From contig NZ_FXAN01000072.1 in assembly GCF_900176645.1 (NCBI RefSeq), positions 62,001 to 126,000 on the forward strand: DNA of 64,000 nucleotides, given 5' to 3'. This document shows positions 54,531-63,497 of this stretch, one piece after another. The translations under genes were made by a program, and so were the position numbers. The notes below the pieces were generated by a model. It saw only the letters and a program-made list of their open reading frames with translations. It searched no databases and was not told where the DNA came from. The stretch comes from Burkholderia singularis. GTDB lineage: Bacteria > Pseudomonadota > Gammaproteobacteria > Burkholderiales > Burkholderiaceae. Each line of letters opens with the position of its first letter. Positions within the stretch are counted from its first letter, which is position 1.

Positions 54531-55778
54531 TCAGCGGTAAACCGGGAACCGCTTCGTCAGCTCGGCGACCTGTGCACGCACACGCGCGATCGTCGCTTCG
54601 TCCTCCGGATTCTCCAGCACGTCGGCGAGCAGATTACCCACGAGTTCGACCTCCTGCGGGCCAAAGCCGCGCGTCGTCATCGCCGGCGAGCCAAGACGGA
54701 TACCGCTCGTCACGAACGGTTTTTCCGGATCATTCGGAATCGCATTCTTGTTGACCGTGATGTGCGCCGCGCCGAGCGCCGCTTCCGCCGCCTTGCCGGT
54801 AATGTTCTTCGCGCGCAGATCGACGAGCATCACGTGGCTTTCGGTACGGCCGGACACAATGCGCAGGCCGCGCTTCACGAGCGTGTCGGCCAGCACGCGT
54901 GCGTTCTCGACCACCTTCTGCTGATACGTCTTGAACTCAGGCGACAGCGCTTCCTTGAACGCCACGGCCTTCGCCGCGATCACATGCATCAGCGGGCCGC
55001 CCTGGATGCCCGGGAAGATCGCCGAATTGATCTGCTTCTCGTATTCGGCCTTCATCAGGATCACGCCGCCACGCGGGCCGCGCAGGCTTTTGTGCGTGGT
55101 CGTCGTGACGAAATCGGCGTGCGGCACCGGGTTCGGATAGACGCCCGCGGCAATCAGCCCCGCGTAGTGCGCCATGTCGACCATCAAGTAAGCGCCGACC
55201 GACTGCGCGATCTTCGCGAGACGCTCGAAATCGATCTTCAACGCGAACGCCGACGCGCCCGCGACGATCATCTTCGGCTTGTGCTCTTCAGCGAGCTTCT
55301 GTGCGGCGGCGTAGTCGATGTCCTCGCTTTCGTTCAGGCCATAGCTGACGACGTTGAACCACTTGCCCGACATGTTGACCGGCGAGCCATGCGTCAAATG
55401 GCCGCCGTGCGCAAGGCTCATCCCCATGATCGTGTCGCCCGGCTTGAGCATGGCGAAAAACACGCCCTGGTTCGCCTGCGAGCCGGAGTTCGGCTGCACG
55501 TTCGCGGCTTCGGCGCCGAAAAGCTGCTTCACACGGTCGATCGCAAGCTGCTCGACGATGTCCACGTACTCGCAGCCGCCGTAATAGCGCTTGCCCGGAT
55601 AGCCTTCCGCATATTTGTTGGTGAGCTGCGAGCCCTGCGCCGCCATCACGGCCGGGCTCGTGTAATTTTCCGAAGCGATCAGCTCGATATGCTCTTCCTG
55701 GCGAGTGTTCTCTTGCTGAATCGCTTGCCAAATTTCGGGGTCCACATTCGCAATGGTGCTCTGGGCTCTGTCAAACAT
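54531..55778 (-). CDS. glyA: Serine hydroxymethyltransferase
   Basis: A 415-residue PLP enzyme interconverting serine and glycine with tetrahydrofolate, the main one-carbon source. It has [20 protein letters not shown] near the N-terminus, [19 protein letters not shown], and the Schiff-base Lys in [16 protein letters not shown] chose the ATG giving [17 protein letters not shown]. It is the first gene of the glyA-nrdR pair. The region between its start and the divergent SDR gene is 476 bases and shows no PurR or riboswitch element that I recognise. Confidence 0.97.
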   Translation of the reverse strand: MFDRAQSTIANVDPEIWQAIQQENTRQEEHIELIASENYTSPAVMAAQGSQLTNKYAEGYPGKRYYGGCEYVDIVEQLAIDRVKQLFGAEAANVQPNSGSQANQGVFFAMLKPGDTIMGMSLAHGGHLTHGSPVNMSGKWFNVVSYGLNESEDIDYAAAQKLAEEHKPKMIVAGASAFALKIDFERLAKIAQSVGAYLMVDMAHYAGLIAAGVYPNPVPHADFVTTTTHKSLRGPRGGVILMKAEYEKQINSAIFPGIQGGPLMHVIAAKAVAFKEALSPEFKTYQQKVVENARVLADTLVKRGLRIVSGRTESHVMLVDLRAKNITGKAAEAALGAAHITVNKNAIPNDPEKPFVTSGIRLGSPAMTTRGFGPQEVELVGNLLADVLENPEDEATIARVRAQVAELTKRFPVYR

Positions 55779-56254
55779 ACGGTTTCCGTTAAGTGTGTAC
55801 AGGTTGACCGAAAATGGCCGAATATGTCGCCCGGCCAGCTCGACACGGTGGAGAGCCAGCTCGACGTAGCGGAGGATTCCGTGGAACGCGAGGCAGGACA
55901 GCCACCGGCGATGCGCACGCGACACGGCGCACAACGGCTGCCCAGGCGAACGGCAAAAGCGAACCCCGCGCTTCACGGTGGGACGCTCCACCTTGGCCCC
56001 GAAAGGCCTTATCGCCAGTCACGCAGGGAGATATTGAGCGCATTAGTTTATTGGATGCACGGTGAATAGGCAACCAAACGGAGCTTGCCGGACCATGCCG
56101 GCCGAAAAAAGGGGCAAATTGATTGGCACCGCCGGCCCGGTCTGCGCGGGGTGCGCGTCTGGCGCATCCCGGCCTTGTCGCACCGCCGCAATGCCAGTAG
56201 GCTAGCGTGTTCCACCAAGCAAGCGTCCCAAGCGTCCATTAAGGAGCAGCAGCA
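55779..56254. other. Divergent intergenic region between glyA and the SDR gene
   Basis: A 476-base stretch of mixed composition. No glycine or other riboswitch architecture, RNA gene or supported coding frame was found. An AAGGAGCAGCAGCA element just before 56255 is the ribosome-binding site of the SDR gene. Confidence 0.45.
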
Positions 56255-57001
56255 ATGATCGTGTTCGTCACCGGCGCGTCGGCGGGTTTCGGCGCCGCCA
56301 TCGCCCGGATCTTCGCCAAAGGCGGCCATCGTGTCGTCGCCACCGCGCGCCGCAAGGATCGTCTCGACGCGCTTGCCGCCGAGCTAGGCAACGCGCTTTT
56401 GCCGCTCGAACTCGACGTCCGCGACCGGGCGGCCGTCGAAGCCGTGCCGGCGTCGCTGCCTGCGGAGTTTGGCGCGATCGACGTGCTCGTCAATAACGCA
56501 GGCCTCGCGCTCGGCGTCGAGCCTGCGCACAAGGCAAGCCTCGACGAATGGCAAACGATGATCGACACGAACTGCTCGGGCCTCGTCGCGGTCACGCGCA
56601 CACTGTTGCCGGGCATGATCGAGCGCGGCCGCGGCCATATCTTCAATCTCGGCTCGGTCGCGGGCAGCTATCCGTACCCCGGCGGCAACGTCTACGGCGC
56701 AACCAAGGCGTTTGTACGCCAGTTCAGTCTGAATCTGCGCGCGGATCTGGTCGGCACGCCGCTGCGTGTGACCGATATCGAGCCGGGCCTCTGCGGCGGC
56801 ACCGAATTCTCGAACGTGCGCTATCGTGGTGACGACGCAAAGGCGGCAAATGTCTATGCGAACGTCGCCCCACTCACCGCGCAGGACATCGCCGACACGA
56901 TCTACTGGATCGCCACCCGCCCCGCGCACGTAAACATCAATACGATCGAGATGATGCCGGTCGCGCAAGCCCCTGCCGGGCTGACCGTTCATCGGAGCTG
57001 A
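56255..57001 (+). CDS. Short-chain dehydrogenase/reductase (YdfG-like NADP-dependent 3-hydroxy acid dehydrogenase)
   Basis: A 248-residue classical SDR. It has the nucleotide-binding motif VTGASAGFGAAIARIF (residues 5-20), an Arg-rich loop favouring NADP (ATARRKDRLD), NNAG (VLVNNAGLALG), the catalytic Ser in NLGSVAGSYPYPGG and the YxxxK in VYGATKAFVR. The pattern matches YdfG, which oxidises serine, threonine and 3-hydroxypropanoate to the semialdehydes. AAGGAG precedes the ATG. It is convergent with nothing and stands alone. Confidence 0.9.
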   Translation: MIVFVTGASAGFGAAIARIFAKGGHRVVATARRKDRLDALAAELGNALLPLELDVRDRAAVEAVPASLPAEFGAIDVLVNNAGLALGVEPAHKASLDEWQTMIDTNCSGLVAVTRTLLPGMIERGRGHIFNLGSVAGSYPYPGGNVYGATKAFVRQFSLNLRADLVGTPLRVTDIEPGLCGGTEFSNVRYRGDDAKAANVYANVAPLTAQDIADTIYWIATRPAHVNINTIEMMPVAQAPAGLTVHRS

Positions 57002-57092
57002 GCCGGGTCGAGCGCGCGGGGGCCAGCAAAGCCGCCCCGCGCGACGACATACCGTTACGAATCGAAATCGCCGTTCCGGTAGAATGCGCGCC

Positions 57093-57581
57093 ATGATTGA
57101 GCCCACCCAACAGCCAGACGCAGCGCCAGACTTTGTGTGGCCCGTTCGCGTGTACTACGAGGATACCGATACCGGCGGCGTCGTCTATTACGCGAACTAC
57201 CTGAAATTCTTCGAGCGCGCGCGCACCGAATGGCTGCGTGCGTGCGGCGTCGACCAACGGCGCGTCGCCGACGAGACGGGAGCGATCTTCGTCGTCTGCG
57301 ATGCCGCGCTCAACTACCGCGCCCCGGCGCGGCTCGACGACGCGCTCACGATCACCTGCAAGATCGACCGGCTTGGCCATGCATCGGTGACGTTCACCCA
57401 ACAGGCGTGGCGGGACGATATGCTCCTCGTCACCGCCAAGGTGAGAATTGCCTGCGTCGATCGCACCGTGTTCCGATCGAGCCTGATCCCGCCGCCCGTC
57501 TTCGAGGCGCTCAAGCGGGGGCCGGCCGCGCGCGGCCTGCGCGACGGCGGTGTCAACGCCGAGCGCCCGGGTGCCGTTTAG
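57093..57581 (+). CDS. ybgC: Acyl-CoA thioesterase YbgC (Tol-Pal associated)
   Basis: A 162-residue hotdog-fold thioesterase. The active-site block is VYYEDTDTGGVVYYANYLKF (catalytic Asp in EDTDTGG), followed by FFERARTEWLRACG. The enzyme acts on short-chain acyl-CoA or acyl carrier protein and accompanies the tol-pal genes in many proteobacteria. An in-frame ATG nine bases upstream is an alternative start. The tolQ gene follows at 160 bases. Confidence 0.94.
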   Translation: MIEPTQQPDAAPDFVWPVRVYYEDTDTGGVVYYANYLKFFERARTEWLRACGVDQRRVADETGAIFVVCDAALNYRAPARLDDALTITCKIDRLGHASVTFTQQAWRDDMLLVTAKVRIACVDRTVFRSSLIPPPVFEALKRGPAARGLRDGGVNAERPGAV

Positions 57582-57741
57582 ACACTGCCGATGAACTTCA
57601 CCCCCGTGACCCGCTACTAAGCTAGGTTCGGCGGGGTGCCTGCGGCGCGCCAAACCGAATGGCCCTGCAGCGCGCCGCCGGAATATTCCGGCCGGGCACC
57701 CTGGTCAGGCCCTCCCCGAAGGGGACGTTAATCAAACCTCT

Positions 57742-58419
57742 ATGAACACTGCTCAAGACCTGTCGATCATCTCCCTCGTCCTCAATGCGAGCGTGCTCGC
57801 TCAGGCGGTGATGGGGCTCCTGCTCATCCTGTCGCTGATGTCGTGGACCTTCATTTTCCGCAAATGGTTTGCGATCCGCCGCGCCCGCGCACAAACCGAG
57901 CGCTTCGAGCGCGACTTCTGGTCGGGCGGCGATCTGCAGGCGCTGTACCAGAGCGCGGCAAACAATCGTCACACGATCGGCGCGCTCGAGCGGATCTTCG
58001 AATCGGGGATGCGGGAATTCCTCAAAGCGAAGGAAAAGCGCCTGAGCGATCCGACACTCCTTCTCGATGGCGCCCGCCGAGCGATGCGCGCATCATTCCA
58101 GCGTGAAATGGACGTTCTCGAATCCAACCTGTCGTTCCTCGCGTCGGTCGGCTCGGTCAGCCCGTATATCGGTCTGTTCGGCACCGTCTGGGGGATCATG
58201 AACTCGTTCCGGGGGCTCGCGAACGTGCAACAAGCCACGCTCGCGAACGTCGCGCCCGGCATCGCCGAGGCGCTCGTCGCAACCGCGATCGGCCTGTTCG
58301 CCGCGATTCCGGCAGTCGTCGCGTATAACCGCTACGCGCACGATATCGACCGCCTCGCGATCCGCTTCGAGACGTTCATCGAAGAATTCTCGAACATCCT
58401 GCAGCGCCAAGCGCAATAA
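57742..58419 (+). CDS. tolQ: Tol-Pal system proton-channel protein TolQ
   Basis: A 225-residue inner-membrane protein with three transmembrane helices (about residues 15-36, 132-155 and 165-190). Conserved blocks include SPYIGLFGTVWGIMNSFRGL and ATAIGLFAAIPAVVAYNRYA. TolQ forms the pentameric channel with TolR that uses the proton gradient to energise TolA, which links to Pal during outer-membrane constriction at division. Spacing of 10 bases to tolR shows an operon. Confidence 0.96.
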   Translation: MNTAQDLSIISLVLNASVLAQAVMGLLLILSLMSWTFIFRKWFAIRRARAQTERFERDFWSGGDLQALYQSAANNRHTIGALERIFESGMREFLKAKEKRLSDPTLLLDGARRAMRASFQREMDVLESNLSFLASVGSVSPYIGLFGTVWGIMNSFRGLANVQQATLANVAPGIAEALVATAIGLFAAIPAVVAYNRYAHDIDRLAIRFETFIEEFSNILQRQAQ

Positions 58420-58429
58420 GGAGCACGCG

Positions 58430-58879
58430 ATGGCCGGCACCCCCATTCGTTCCAGCATGCGCGGCGGCCGCTCGCGCCGCTCGATGGCCGACATCAACGT
58501 CGTGCCGTACATCGACGTGATGCTCGTGCTGCTCGTCATTTTCATGGTCACGGCGCCGCTCGTCGCGCCGTCGATCGTCAATCTGCCGACCGTCGGCAAT
58601 GCGGCGCCGCAGGATCAGACGCCGCCCGTCGTCGTCAACATCCGCGCCGACGGCAAAATAAGCGTTCGCTACAAGAGCGAATCGGGCGCGTCGCAGGAAG
58701 ATGCGATGACGAAAGCCGAGCTTGACAGTTTCATCGTGTCGCGCCAAGCCGATCACCCGGATCAGCCGGTTGTGATCGCGGCGGACAAGACGGTTCAGTA
58801 TGACGCGGTCATGTCGGTGATGTCCGATCTGAAGGCGCGCGGCGTGAAGCGCGTCGGCCTGCTCGTCAAATCGCAATGA
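58430..58879 (+). CDS. tolR: Tol-Pal system protein TolR
   Basis: A 149-residue protein of the ExbD/TolR family. A short cytoplasmic N-terminus precedes the single transmembrane helix ADINVVPYIDVMLVLLVIFM, in which the conserved Asp lies at the proton path. A periplasmic domain follows, ending SVMSDLKARGVKRVGLLVKS. It couples proton flow through TolQ to TolA movement. The stop overlaps the tolA start by four bases. Confidence 0.95.
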   Translation: MAGTPIRSSMRGGRSRRSMADINVVPYIDVMLVLLVIFMVTAPLVAPSIVNLPTVGNAAPQDQTPPVVVNIRADGKISVRYKSESGASQEDAMTKAELDSFIVSRQADHPDQPVVIAADKTVQYDAVMSVMSDLKARGVKRVGLLVKSQ

Positions 58880-59850
58880 TGTCGAGCCAACCACGCGCCG
58901 CCTATCCGCACAAGCCGCCGCGCGAACGCGGCACCGGCCGCGCGTTCCTGCTCGCGGCGCTGATGCATGTTTTGCTCGCGCTCTTTCTTTATCACGGCAT
59001 CCAGTGGCCAAACAGCACGCCCGCAGGCGCGCAGGCTGAGCTTTGGACCGAGATTCCGGACACATCCGTGCCGCGCCCCCCCGTGAAGGCGGCCCCTGCT
59101 CCTGAACCGGTCAAGAACGACGAAGCGGATATTGCGTTGCAGCAAAAGCGGCGCGCACAGCAGGCCGCGGCCCGCGAAGCCCAACTCGAAGAGCAGCGCC
59201 GGCAGCGGCTGAAGGCGCAACAGCTTGCCGCACAACAAGCCGCGCAGCTTGCCGCCCAGCAGGCGGCGGAGCGCGAGAAGCAGAAGCAGGCCGACAAGCT
59301 CAAGCAACAACAGCTCGCCTCGGAACAGCAGCGCAGGCTCGAGCAACAAAAGCTCGAGCAGCTGAAGAAGCAAGAGAAGCAGGAGCAGCTTGCCGCCCAG
59401 AAGAAGGCCGAGGCCGAAAAAGCGGCGAAGGCCGCGGCGGCGGCCAAGGCGAATGCGGCGGCGCGCGTGAAGCTCGACAAGGAACGGCAGGCCCGCCTCG
59501 CGCAACTGCAAGGGATGGCCGGCTCGGGCGGCGGCGAAGGGCTCGCGAAGAGCGGCACCGGCACCGGCTCGGGCGGCACTGCGGCGTCCCCCGGTTACGC
59601 GGACAAGGTACGGCGGCGCGTGAAGCCGCACATCGTTTGGGGCGGCGAGCGCGAAGGCCTCGTCACCGTCGTCTCGATTCGTTGTACGCCGTCGGGTGAC
59701 GTGCTCAGCGCGTCGATTCGCCGTTCCAGCGGAAATTCGGGGTGGGATCAGGCCGTGATCAACGCGATCCAGGCATCGGTGCCGCTGCCGCCCGACACCA
59801 ACGGCCAAACCCCCAGCCAGATTACGATTACCTTCAGGGCGGCGGAATAG
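58876..59850 (+). CDS. tolA: Tol-Pal system protein TolA
   Basis: A 324-residue protein with three regions: an N-terminal transmembrane anchor (about residues 20-40, [18 protein letters not shown]), a long Ala/Gln/Lys/Glu-rich helical domain (about 85-210, with repeats such as [19 protein letters not shown]), and a Gly-rich linker before the C-terminal globular domain. That domain carries [20 protein letters not shown]. TolA spans the periplasm between TolQR and Pal/TolB. Length of the helical domain varies between species. Confidence 0.96.
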   Translation: MMSSQPRAAYPHKPPRERGTGRAFLLAALMHVLLALFLYHGIQWPNSTPAGAQAELWTEIPDTSVPRPPVKAAPAPEPVKNDEADIALQQKRRAQQAAAREAQLEEQRRQRLKAQQLAAQQAAQLAAQQAAEREKQKQADKLKQQQLASEQQRRLEQQKLEQLKKQEKQEQLAAQKKAEAEKAAKAAAAAKANAAARVKLDKERQARLAQLQGMAGSGGGEGLAKSGTGTGSGGTAASPGYADKVRRRVKPHIVWGGEREGLVTVVSIRCTPSGDVLSASIRRSSGNSGWDQAVINAIQASVPLPPDTNGQTPSQITITFRAAE

Positions 59851-59944
59851 ACGTATTTACGCGTACACTCGCGCCGTCGCGACGGGAACGAATCGGGTAT
59901 CTTTGAGTCTTTCGCGCAAGCAAGCACATACGGGAACAGGAAGC

Positions 59945-61243
59945 ATGAGTTTGATGACGAAGCTAGGTTTTAGGGCACTCGTGGCCTCGTGTTTGATCGC
60001 GGCGGGCACCGGCGCCCACGCGCAAGTGAACGTATTGATCACGGGCGTCGGCTCCACCCAGTTTCCGATCGCCACCGCCAATTTCGTCAACGAAGCGAGC
60101 CTGCCTCAGCAGGTCACGTCGATCGTGCGCGCCGATCTGGCCAGAAGCGGCAAATTCACGAACGTCGACGCAGGCAGTACGCCCGTGCCCGAAACGGCGT
60201 CACCGGACTTTGGCGGATGGAAGGCGAAAGGCGCGAACGCGTTCGTCGCGGGCAGCGTGACCCGCGAATCGGGCGGCCAGTACAAGGTCAACTTCATCCT
60301 GTACGACACGGTCAAACAACAGAGCCTGGGCGGCCTGTCGCTGACGGCGTCGAACGACGGCGAAGCAATGCGCAAGGCTGGTCACAAGATCGCCGATTAC
60401 ATCTATCAAAAGCTCCTCGGCGTGCGCGGCGTGTTCAACACCCGCCTGTCGTATGTGCAGCGCACCGGCAATTCGTACCGGCTGCTGATCTCCGACTCCG
60501 ACGGACAGAACCCGATTCCCGCGCTCACGAGCAAGGAGCCGATCATCTCGCCGGCGTGGTCGCCGAGCGGCACCAAGGTCGCGTATGTGTCGTTCGAGCT
60601 GAAAAAGCCGGTCGTCTACATTCACGATCTGCCGACCGGCCGCCGCTACGTGATCTCGAATCAGAAAGGCAATAACAGCGCGCCCGCGTGGTCTCCGGAC
60701 AGTCAGACGCTCGCGGTTGCGCTGTCGCTCACGGGCAACACGCAGATTTATTCGGTCAATGCGTCGGGCGGCGGGCTCAAGCGCCTCACGCGCAGCGGCT
60801 CGATCGACACCGAACCGTTCTATTCTCCTGATGGCAAGTGGATCTACTTCACGAGCGACCGCGGTGGCGCACCGCAGATTTACAGAATGCCGGCCGAAGG
60901 CGAAAGCGCTGGCGCGGCGCAGCGCGTGACGTTCACCGGCAGCTACAATACAAGCCCGCGGGTCAGCCCGGACGGCAAGCTGCTCGCGTACATCTCGCGT
61001 ACCGGCGGGGGCTTCAAGCTGTATGTCCAAGATCTGCAAACAGGGGCGGCGAACGCCGTCACCAACACGACGCGCGACGAGTCGCCGAGCTTTGCGGCGA
61101 ACGGCCAGTACATTCTGTACGCCACTCAGTCGGGCGGCCGCAGCGTACTTGCTGCCGTCCCCTCCGACGGCAGCGCGCCGCCGCAGATCCTGTCCATTCA
61201 GGGCGGCGTGCGTGAGCCGTCCTGGGGGCCCTTCATGCAATAA
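59945..61243 (+). CDS. tolB: Tol-Pal system beta-propeller protein TolB
   Basis: A 432-residue periplasmic protein. The signal peptide ends near [11 protein letters not shown], an N-terminal alpha/beta domain follows, and a six-bladed beta-propeller is evident from repeats of [25 protein letters not shown] and [13 protein letters not shown]. TolB binds Pal and the TolA C-terminus. I chose the ATG giving [18 protein letters not shown]; a longer frame upstream has no signal-peptide logic. Confidence 0.96.
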   Translation: MSLMTKLGFRALVASCLIAAGTGAHAQVNVLITGVGSTQFPIATANFVNEASLPQQVTSIVRADLARSGKFTNVDAGSTPVPETASPDFGGWKAKGANAFVAGSVTRESGGQYKVNFILYDTVKQQSLGGLSLTASNDGEAMRKAGHKIADYIYQKLLGVRGVFNTRLSYVQRTGNSYRLLISDSDGQNPIPALTSKEPIISPAWSPSGTKVAYVSFELKKPVVYIHDLPTGRRYVISNQKGNNSAPAWSPDSQTLAVALSLTGNTQIYSVNASGGGLKRLTRSGSIDTEPFYSPDGKWIYFTSDRGGAPQIYRMPAEGESAGAAQRVTFTGSYNTSPRVSPDGKLLAYISRTGGGFKLYVQDLQTGAANAVTNTTRDESPSFAANGQYILYATQSGGRSVLAAVPSDGSAPPQILSIQGGVREPSWGPFMQ

Positions 61244-61260
61244 CCACAAGGAGAATCAAT

Positions 61261-61764
61261 ATGATGTCGAAAAAACTTCGTCTTGCGCTCGCGATGCTAA
61301 CGATCGGCGTGCTCGCCGCGTGTAAGTCGGGCGTGAAGGTCGACGAAAACGCCAATCAAAACGCATCGCAAACGAATCCGGAAAACGTCGCGCAAGTCAC
61401 CGTCGACCCGCTCAACGATCCGAACAGCCCGCTCGCAAAGCGCAGCATCTATTTCGATTTCGACAGCTATTCGGTGCAGGATCAGTACCAGCCGCTGCTG
61501 CAACAACACGCGCAATACTTGAAGAGCCACCCGCAGCGCCACGTCCTGATCCAGGGCAACACCGACGAGCGCGGCACCAGCGAGTACAACCTCGCGCTGG
61601 GCCAGAAGCGGGCCGAAGCCGTGCGCCGCGCGCTGTCGCTGCTCGGCGTTGCGGATACGCAGATGGAAGCCGTGAGCCTCGGCAAGGAAAAGCCGGTGGC
61701 ACTCGGCCACGACGAAGCGTCGTGGGCGCAGAACCGCCGCGCGGACCTCGTCTATCAACAGTAA
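61261..61764 (+). CDS. pal: Peptidoglycan-associated lipoprotein Pal
   Basis: A 167-residue lipoprotein. The signal sequence ends in GVLAAC with the lipidated Cys (lipobox LAAC). The OmpA-like domain carries YFDFDSYSVQDQYQPLLQQH and the peptidoglycan-binding block GNTDERGTSEYNLALGQKRA. Pal anchors the outer membrane to peptidoglycan and docks TolB or TolA. AAGGAG lies before the ATG. A second ATG one codon later is equally possible. Confidence 0.97.
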   Translation: MMSKKLRLALAMLTIGVLAACKSGVKVDENANQNASQTNPENVAQVTVDPLNDPNSPLAKRSIYFDFDSYSVQDQYQPLLQQHAQYLKSHPQRHVLIQGNTDERGTSEYNLALGQKRAEAVRRALSLLGVADTQMEAVSLGKEKPVALGHDEASWAQNRRADLVYQQ

Positions 61765-61783
61765 GTCACGGAAGAATCGCTGT

Positions 61784-62533
61784 ATGACGCACCGTTTTTC
61801 CTGGATGCACACCGCCGCTTCGTTGTGCATGGCCGGCGCGGCTCTTGCGGCTGCGCCGGCCCAGGCCGGCCTTTTCGACGATGACGAGGCCCGCCGCGCG
61901 GTGCTCGACCTGCGCAGCAAGACCGAGAACCTGACGAGTCAGCTGTCGGCCGCACAACGCACGATCCTCGACCAGTCAGGCCGTCTCGACCAACTGAATC
62001 AGCAGGTCGCGACGCTGCGTGGCGAAAACGAGGATCTGACGAACCGCCTGACGACGCTCGAGCGTCAACAGAAGGAGTACTACACCGATCTGGACGCCCG
62101 CCTCAAGAAGTTCGAGCCGCAGCAAAAGACGGTGGACGGCGTCGAAGGCACGGTGCAGCCGGGGGAAACGGACGCGTTCAACGCCGCGTCTCAGCAATTT
62201 CGCAACGGCAACTTCAAGGGCGCGGCGGCTTCGTTTCGCTCATTCATCGCGAAATATCCGCAAAGCCCCTATCAGCCCACCGCGCAATATTGGCTCGGCA
62301 ACGCGCAGTATGCGCTTCGCGACTACCGTGGCTCGAGCGCGACGTGGCAAAACCTCGTAAAGAACTACCCGCAGCATCCGAAAGCGGCCGACGCGCTCGT
62401 CGCGATCGCGACGAACCAGATCGAACAAGGCCAGAAAGCCGCTGCGAAGAAGACGCTCGAGCAGGTCGTCTCGCAATACCCGGGCACGGATGCCGCACAG
62501 GCTGCACAAAGCAAGCTGGATGCGGTCAAGTAG
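61784..62533 (+). CDS. cpoB: Cell division coordinator CpoB (YbgF)
   Basis: A 249-residue periplasmic protein. The signal peptide ends near APAQAG. A trimerising coiled coil follows (about residues 36-100, LRSKTENLTSQLSAAQRTIL, LRGENEDLTNRLTTLERQQ), then a TPR domain (about 130-245, FKGAAASFRSFIAKYPQSPY and related repeats). CpoB coordinates peptidoglycan synthesis by PBP1B with Tol-driven outer-membrane constriction. It is the last gene of ybgC-tolQRAB-pal-cpoB. Confidence 0.95.
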   Translation: MTHRFSWMHTAASLCMAGAALAAAPAQAGLFDDDEARRAVLDLRSKTENLTSQLSAAQRTILDQSGRLDQLNQQVATLRGENEDLTNRLTTLERQQKEYYTDLDARLKKFEPQQKTVDGVEGTVQPGETDAFNAASQQFRNGNFKGAAASFRSFIAKYPQSPYQPTAQYWLGNAQYALRDYRGSSATWQNLVKNYPQHPKAADALVAIATNQIEQGQKAAAKKTLEQVVSQYPGTDAAQAAQSKLDAVK

Positions 62534-62565
62534 CGGAAAAATGCGGTTCGCGACGATCGAATTTA

Positions 62566-62595
62566 TTGACAACCCTGTAAAGCGGCCGCTATAAT
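62566..62595 (+). promoter_or_regulatory. tRNA-Lys promoter
   Basis: TTGACA (62566-62571) and TATAAT (62590-62595) match the sigma-70 consensus exactly, with an 18-base spacer. The tRNA begins 11 bases after the -10 box. A GC-rich discriminator (TTGCCTCTTT) follows the box, as in stable-RNA promoters. Confidence 0.93.
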
Positions 62596-62606
62596 TTTGC
62601 CTCTTT

Positions 62607-62682
62607 GGGTCGTTAGCTCAGCTGGTAGAGCAGCGGACTTTTAATCCGTTGGTCACTGGTTCGAATCCAGTACGGCCTACCA
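62607..62682 (+). tRNA. tRNA-Lys (anticodon UUU)
   Basis: A 76-base cloverleaf with encoded CCA. The D-loop region reads TAGCTCAGCTGGTAGAGC, the anticodon stem-loop GCGGACTTTTAATCCGT has anticodon TTT, and the T-arm is ACTGGTTCGAATCCAGT. The acceptor stem pairs GGGTCGT with ACGGCCT, with a terminal G-U pair and one internal U-G pair. The gene has its own promoter and terminator and stands alone after cpoB. Confidence 0.97.
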
Positions 62683-62690
62683 AGATGTAC

Positions 62691-62716
62691 AAGGGTCTCC
62701 TATGGAGACCCTTTTT
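62691..62716 (+). terminator. Intrinsic terminator of the tRNA-Lys gene
   Basis: AGGGTCTCC (62692-62700), TAT, GGAGACCCT (62704-62712) is a perfect nine-pair hairpin followed directly by TTTT. It lies nine bases after the tRNA CCA end. Confidence 0.95.
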
Positions 62717-62743
62717 CATTTCCGTTCCGCGCCGTAAAACCAT

Positions 62744-63145
62744 TCAATTCACTTCGACGCGGCACGACACGATATCAAGCGCGTCGCTCCAATTCGCGAC
62801 CGCCCGATGGGGAATGCCGGACGCCCGCGTTACGCCCCTGCCGCTCACGCGCGCGACCTCGCGCAACGCATCGTCCGCCTCGACCGTGACGAGCACCTTG
62901 CAGATACGGGCCAGCGCGTCCGCATGCTGTTTGAGCCAGATGCCTCGCCGCTTGCGATCCTCATGCGCCTCATCGCTTTGCGCGCCGACATAAATCACGG
63001 CGAACGGCTCGCCTCGCGCGATCAGCGCATTCATTTCCGCCACCCACTGAACCGCGTAACCCGGACGAATCGCCTCCGATTGAACCCGAACGACAGGAAA
63101 CCATTCGACGTCATGCACGACGAACGTTGAAGCATCGAAAGTCAT
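62744..63145 (-). CDS. Conserved hypothetical protein (Burkholderia type)
   Basis: A 133-residue cytoplasmic protein without signal peptide or transmembrane segment. It reads FVVHDVEWFPVVRVQSEAIR near the N-terminus, then EPFAVIYVGAQSDEAHEDRKRRGIWLKQHADALARI and VLVTVEADDALREVA. The alternation of strand and helix suggests a small alpha/beta fold resembling SpoIIAA/STAS-like domains, but I cannot assign it. It is convergent with the tRNA-Lys gene, beyond the tRNA terminator. Confidence 0.8.
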   Translation of the reverse strand: MTFDASTFVVHDVEWFPVVRVQSEAIRPGYAVQWVAEMNALIARGEPFAVIYVGAQSDEAHEDRKRRGIWLKQHADALARICKVLVTVEADDALREVARVSGRGVTRASGIPHRAVANWSDALDIVSCRVEVN

Positions 63146-63497
63146 ATCGTCCCTTAGAAAAAATCAAACGACCGGATGCGCATCGAGCGCGGGGGCGTGT
63201 CATGCAGCGCTGCAATGCACGGTGCCGCCTGTCCGGTTTCGAGCAGCGCACGTATCGCCGAATTGCTCGGCACCGGTGCAAGCGATCCTCGCGTTCGGCG
63301 CCACCGATTTTCGGCGACGGTTCGCCGGGCGGTTAAGCTGTCGCTCCAGCCGCGCGCAAGCGCTGCGACAGCGGACGCGCGCCGACGCTGCGCCGGCTTC
63401 AAGCGTCATCGATATTTTTCTCATGCGCAAACGCCCGCTGTCGGCAGCCGCAGCCATCCGGGCTGCAACGGCATAGCGGACAATCGCCGCGCGGCCA
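63146..63497. other. Intergenic region between hypothetical and GNAT genes
   Basis: About 350 bases. Both flanking genes are on the minus strand, so this is the leader of the hypothetical gene and the tail of the GNAT gene. No frame is supported and no U-tract terminator was seen. Confidence 0.4.

Noticed and set aside
53694..56069. Long plus-strand frame crossing nrdR and glyA
   Set aside because: Same GC-driven effect; it is antisense to firmly identified genes and gives a low-complexity Arg-rich product.
55779..56254. Glycine or folate riboswitch upstream of glyA
   Set aside because: I could not find the conserved glycine aptamer core or other class signature; only ordinary intergenic sequence was seen.
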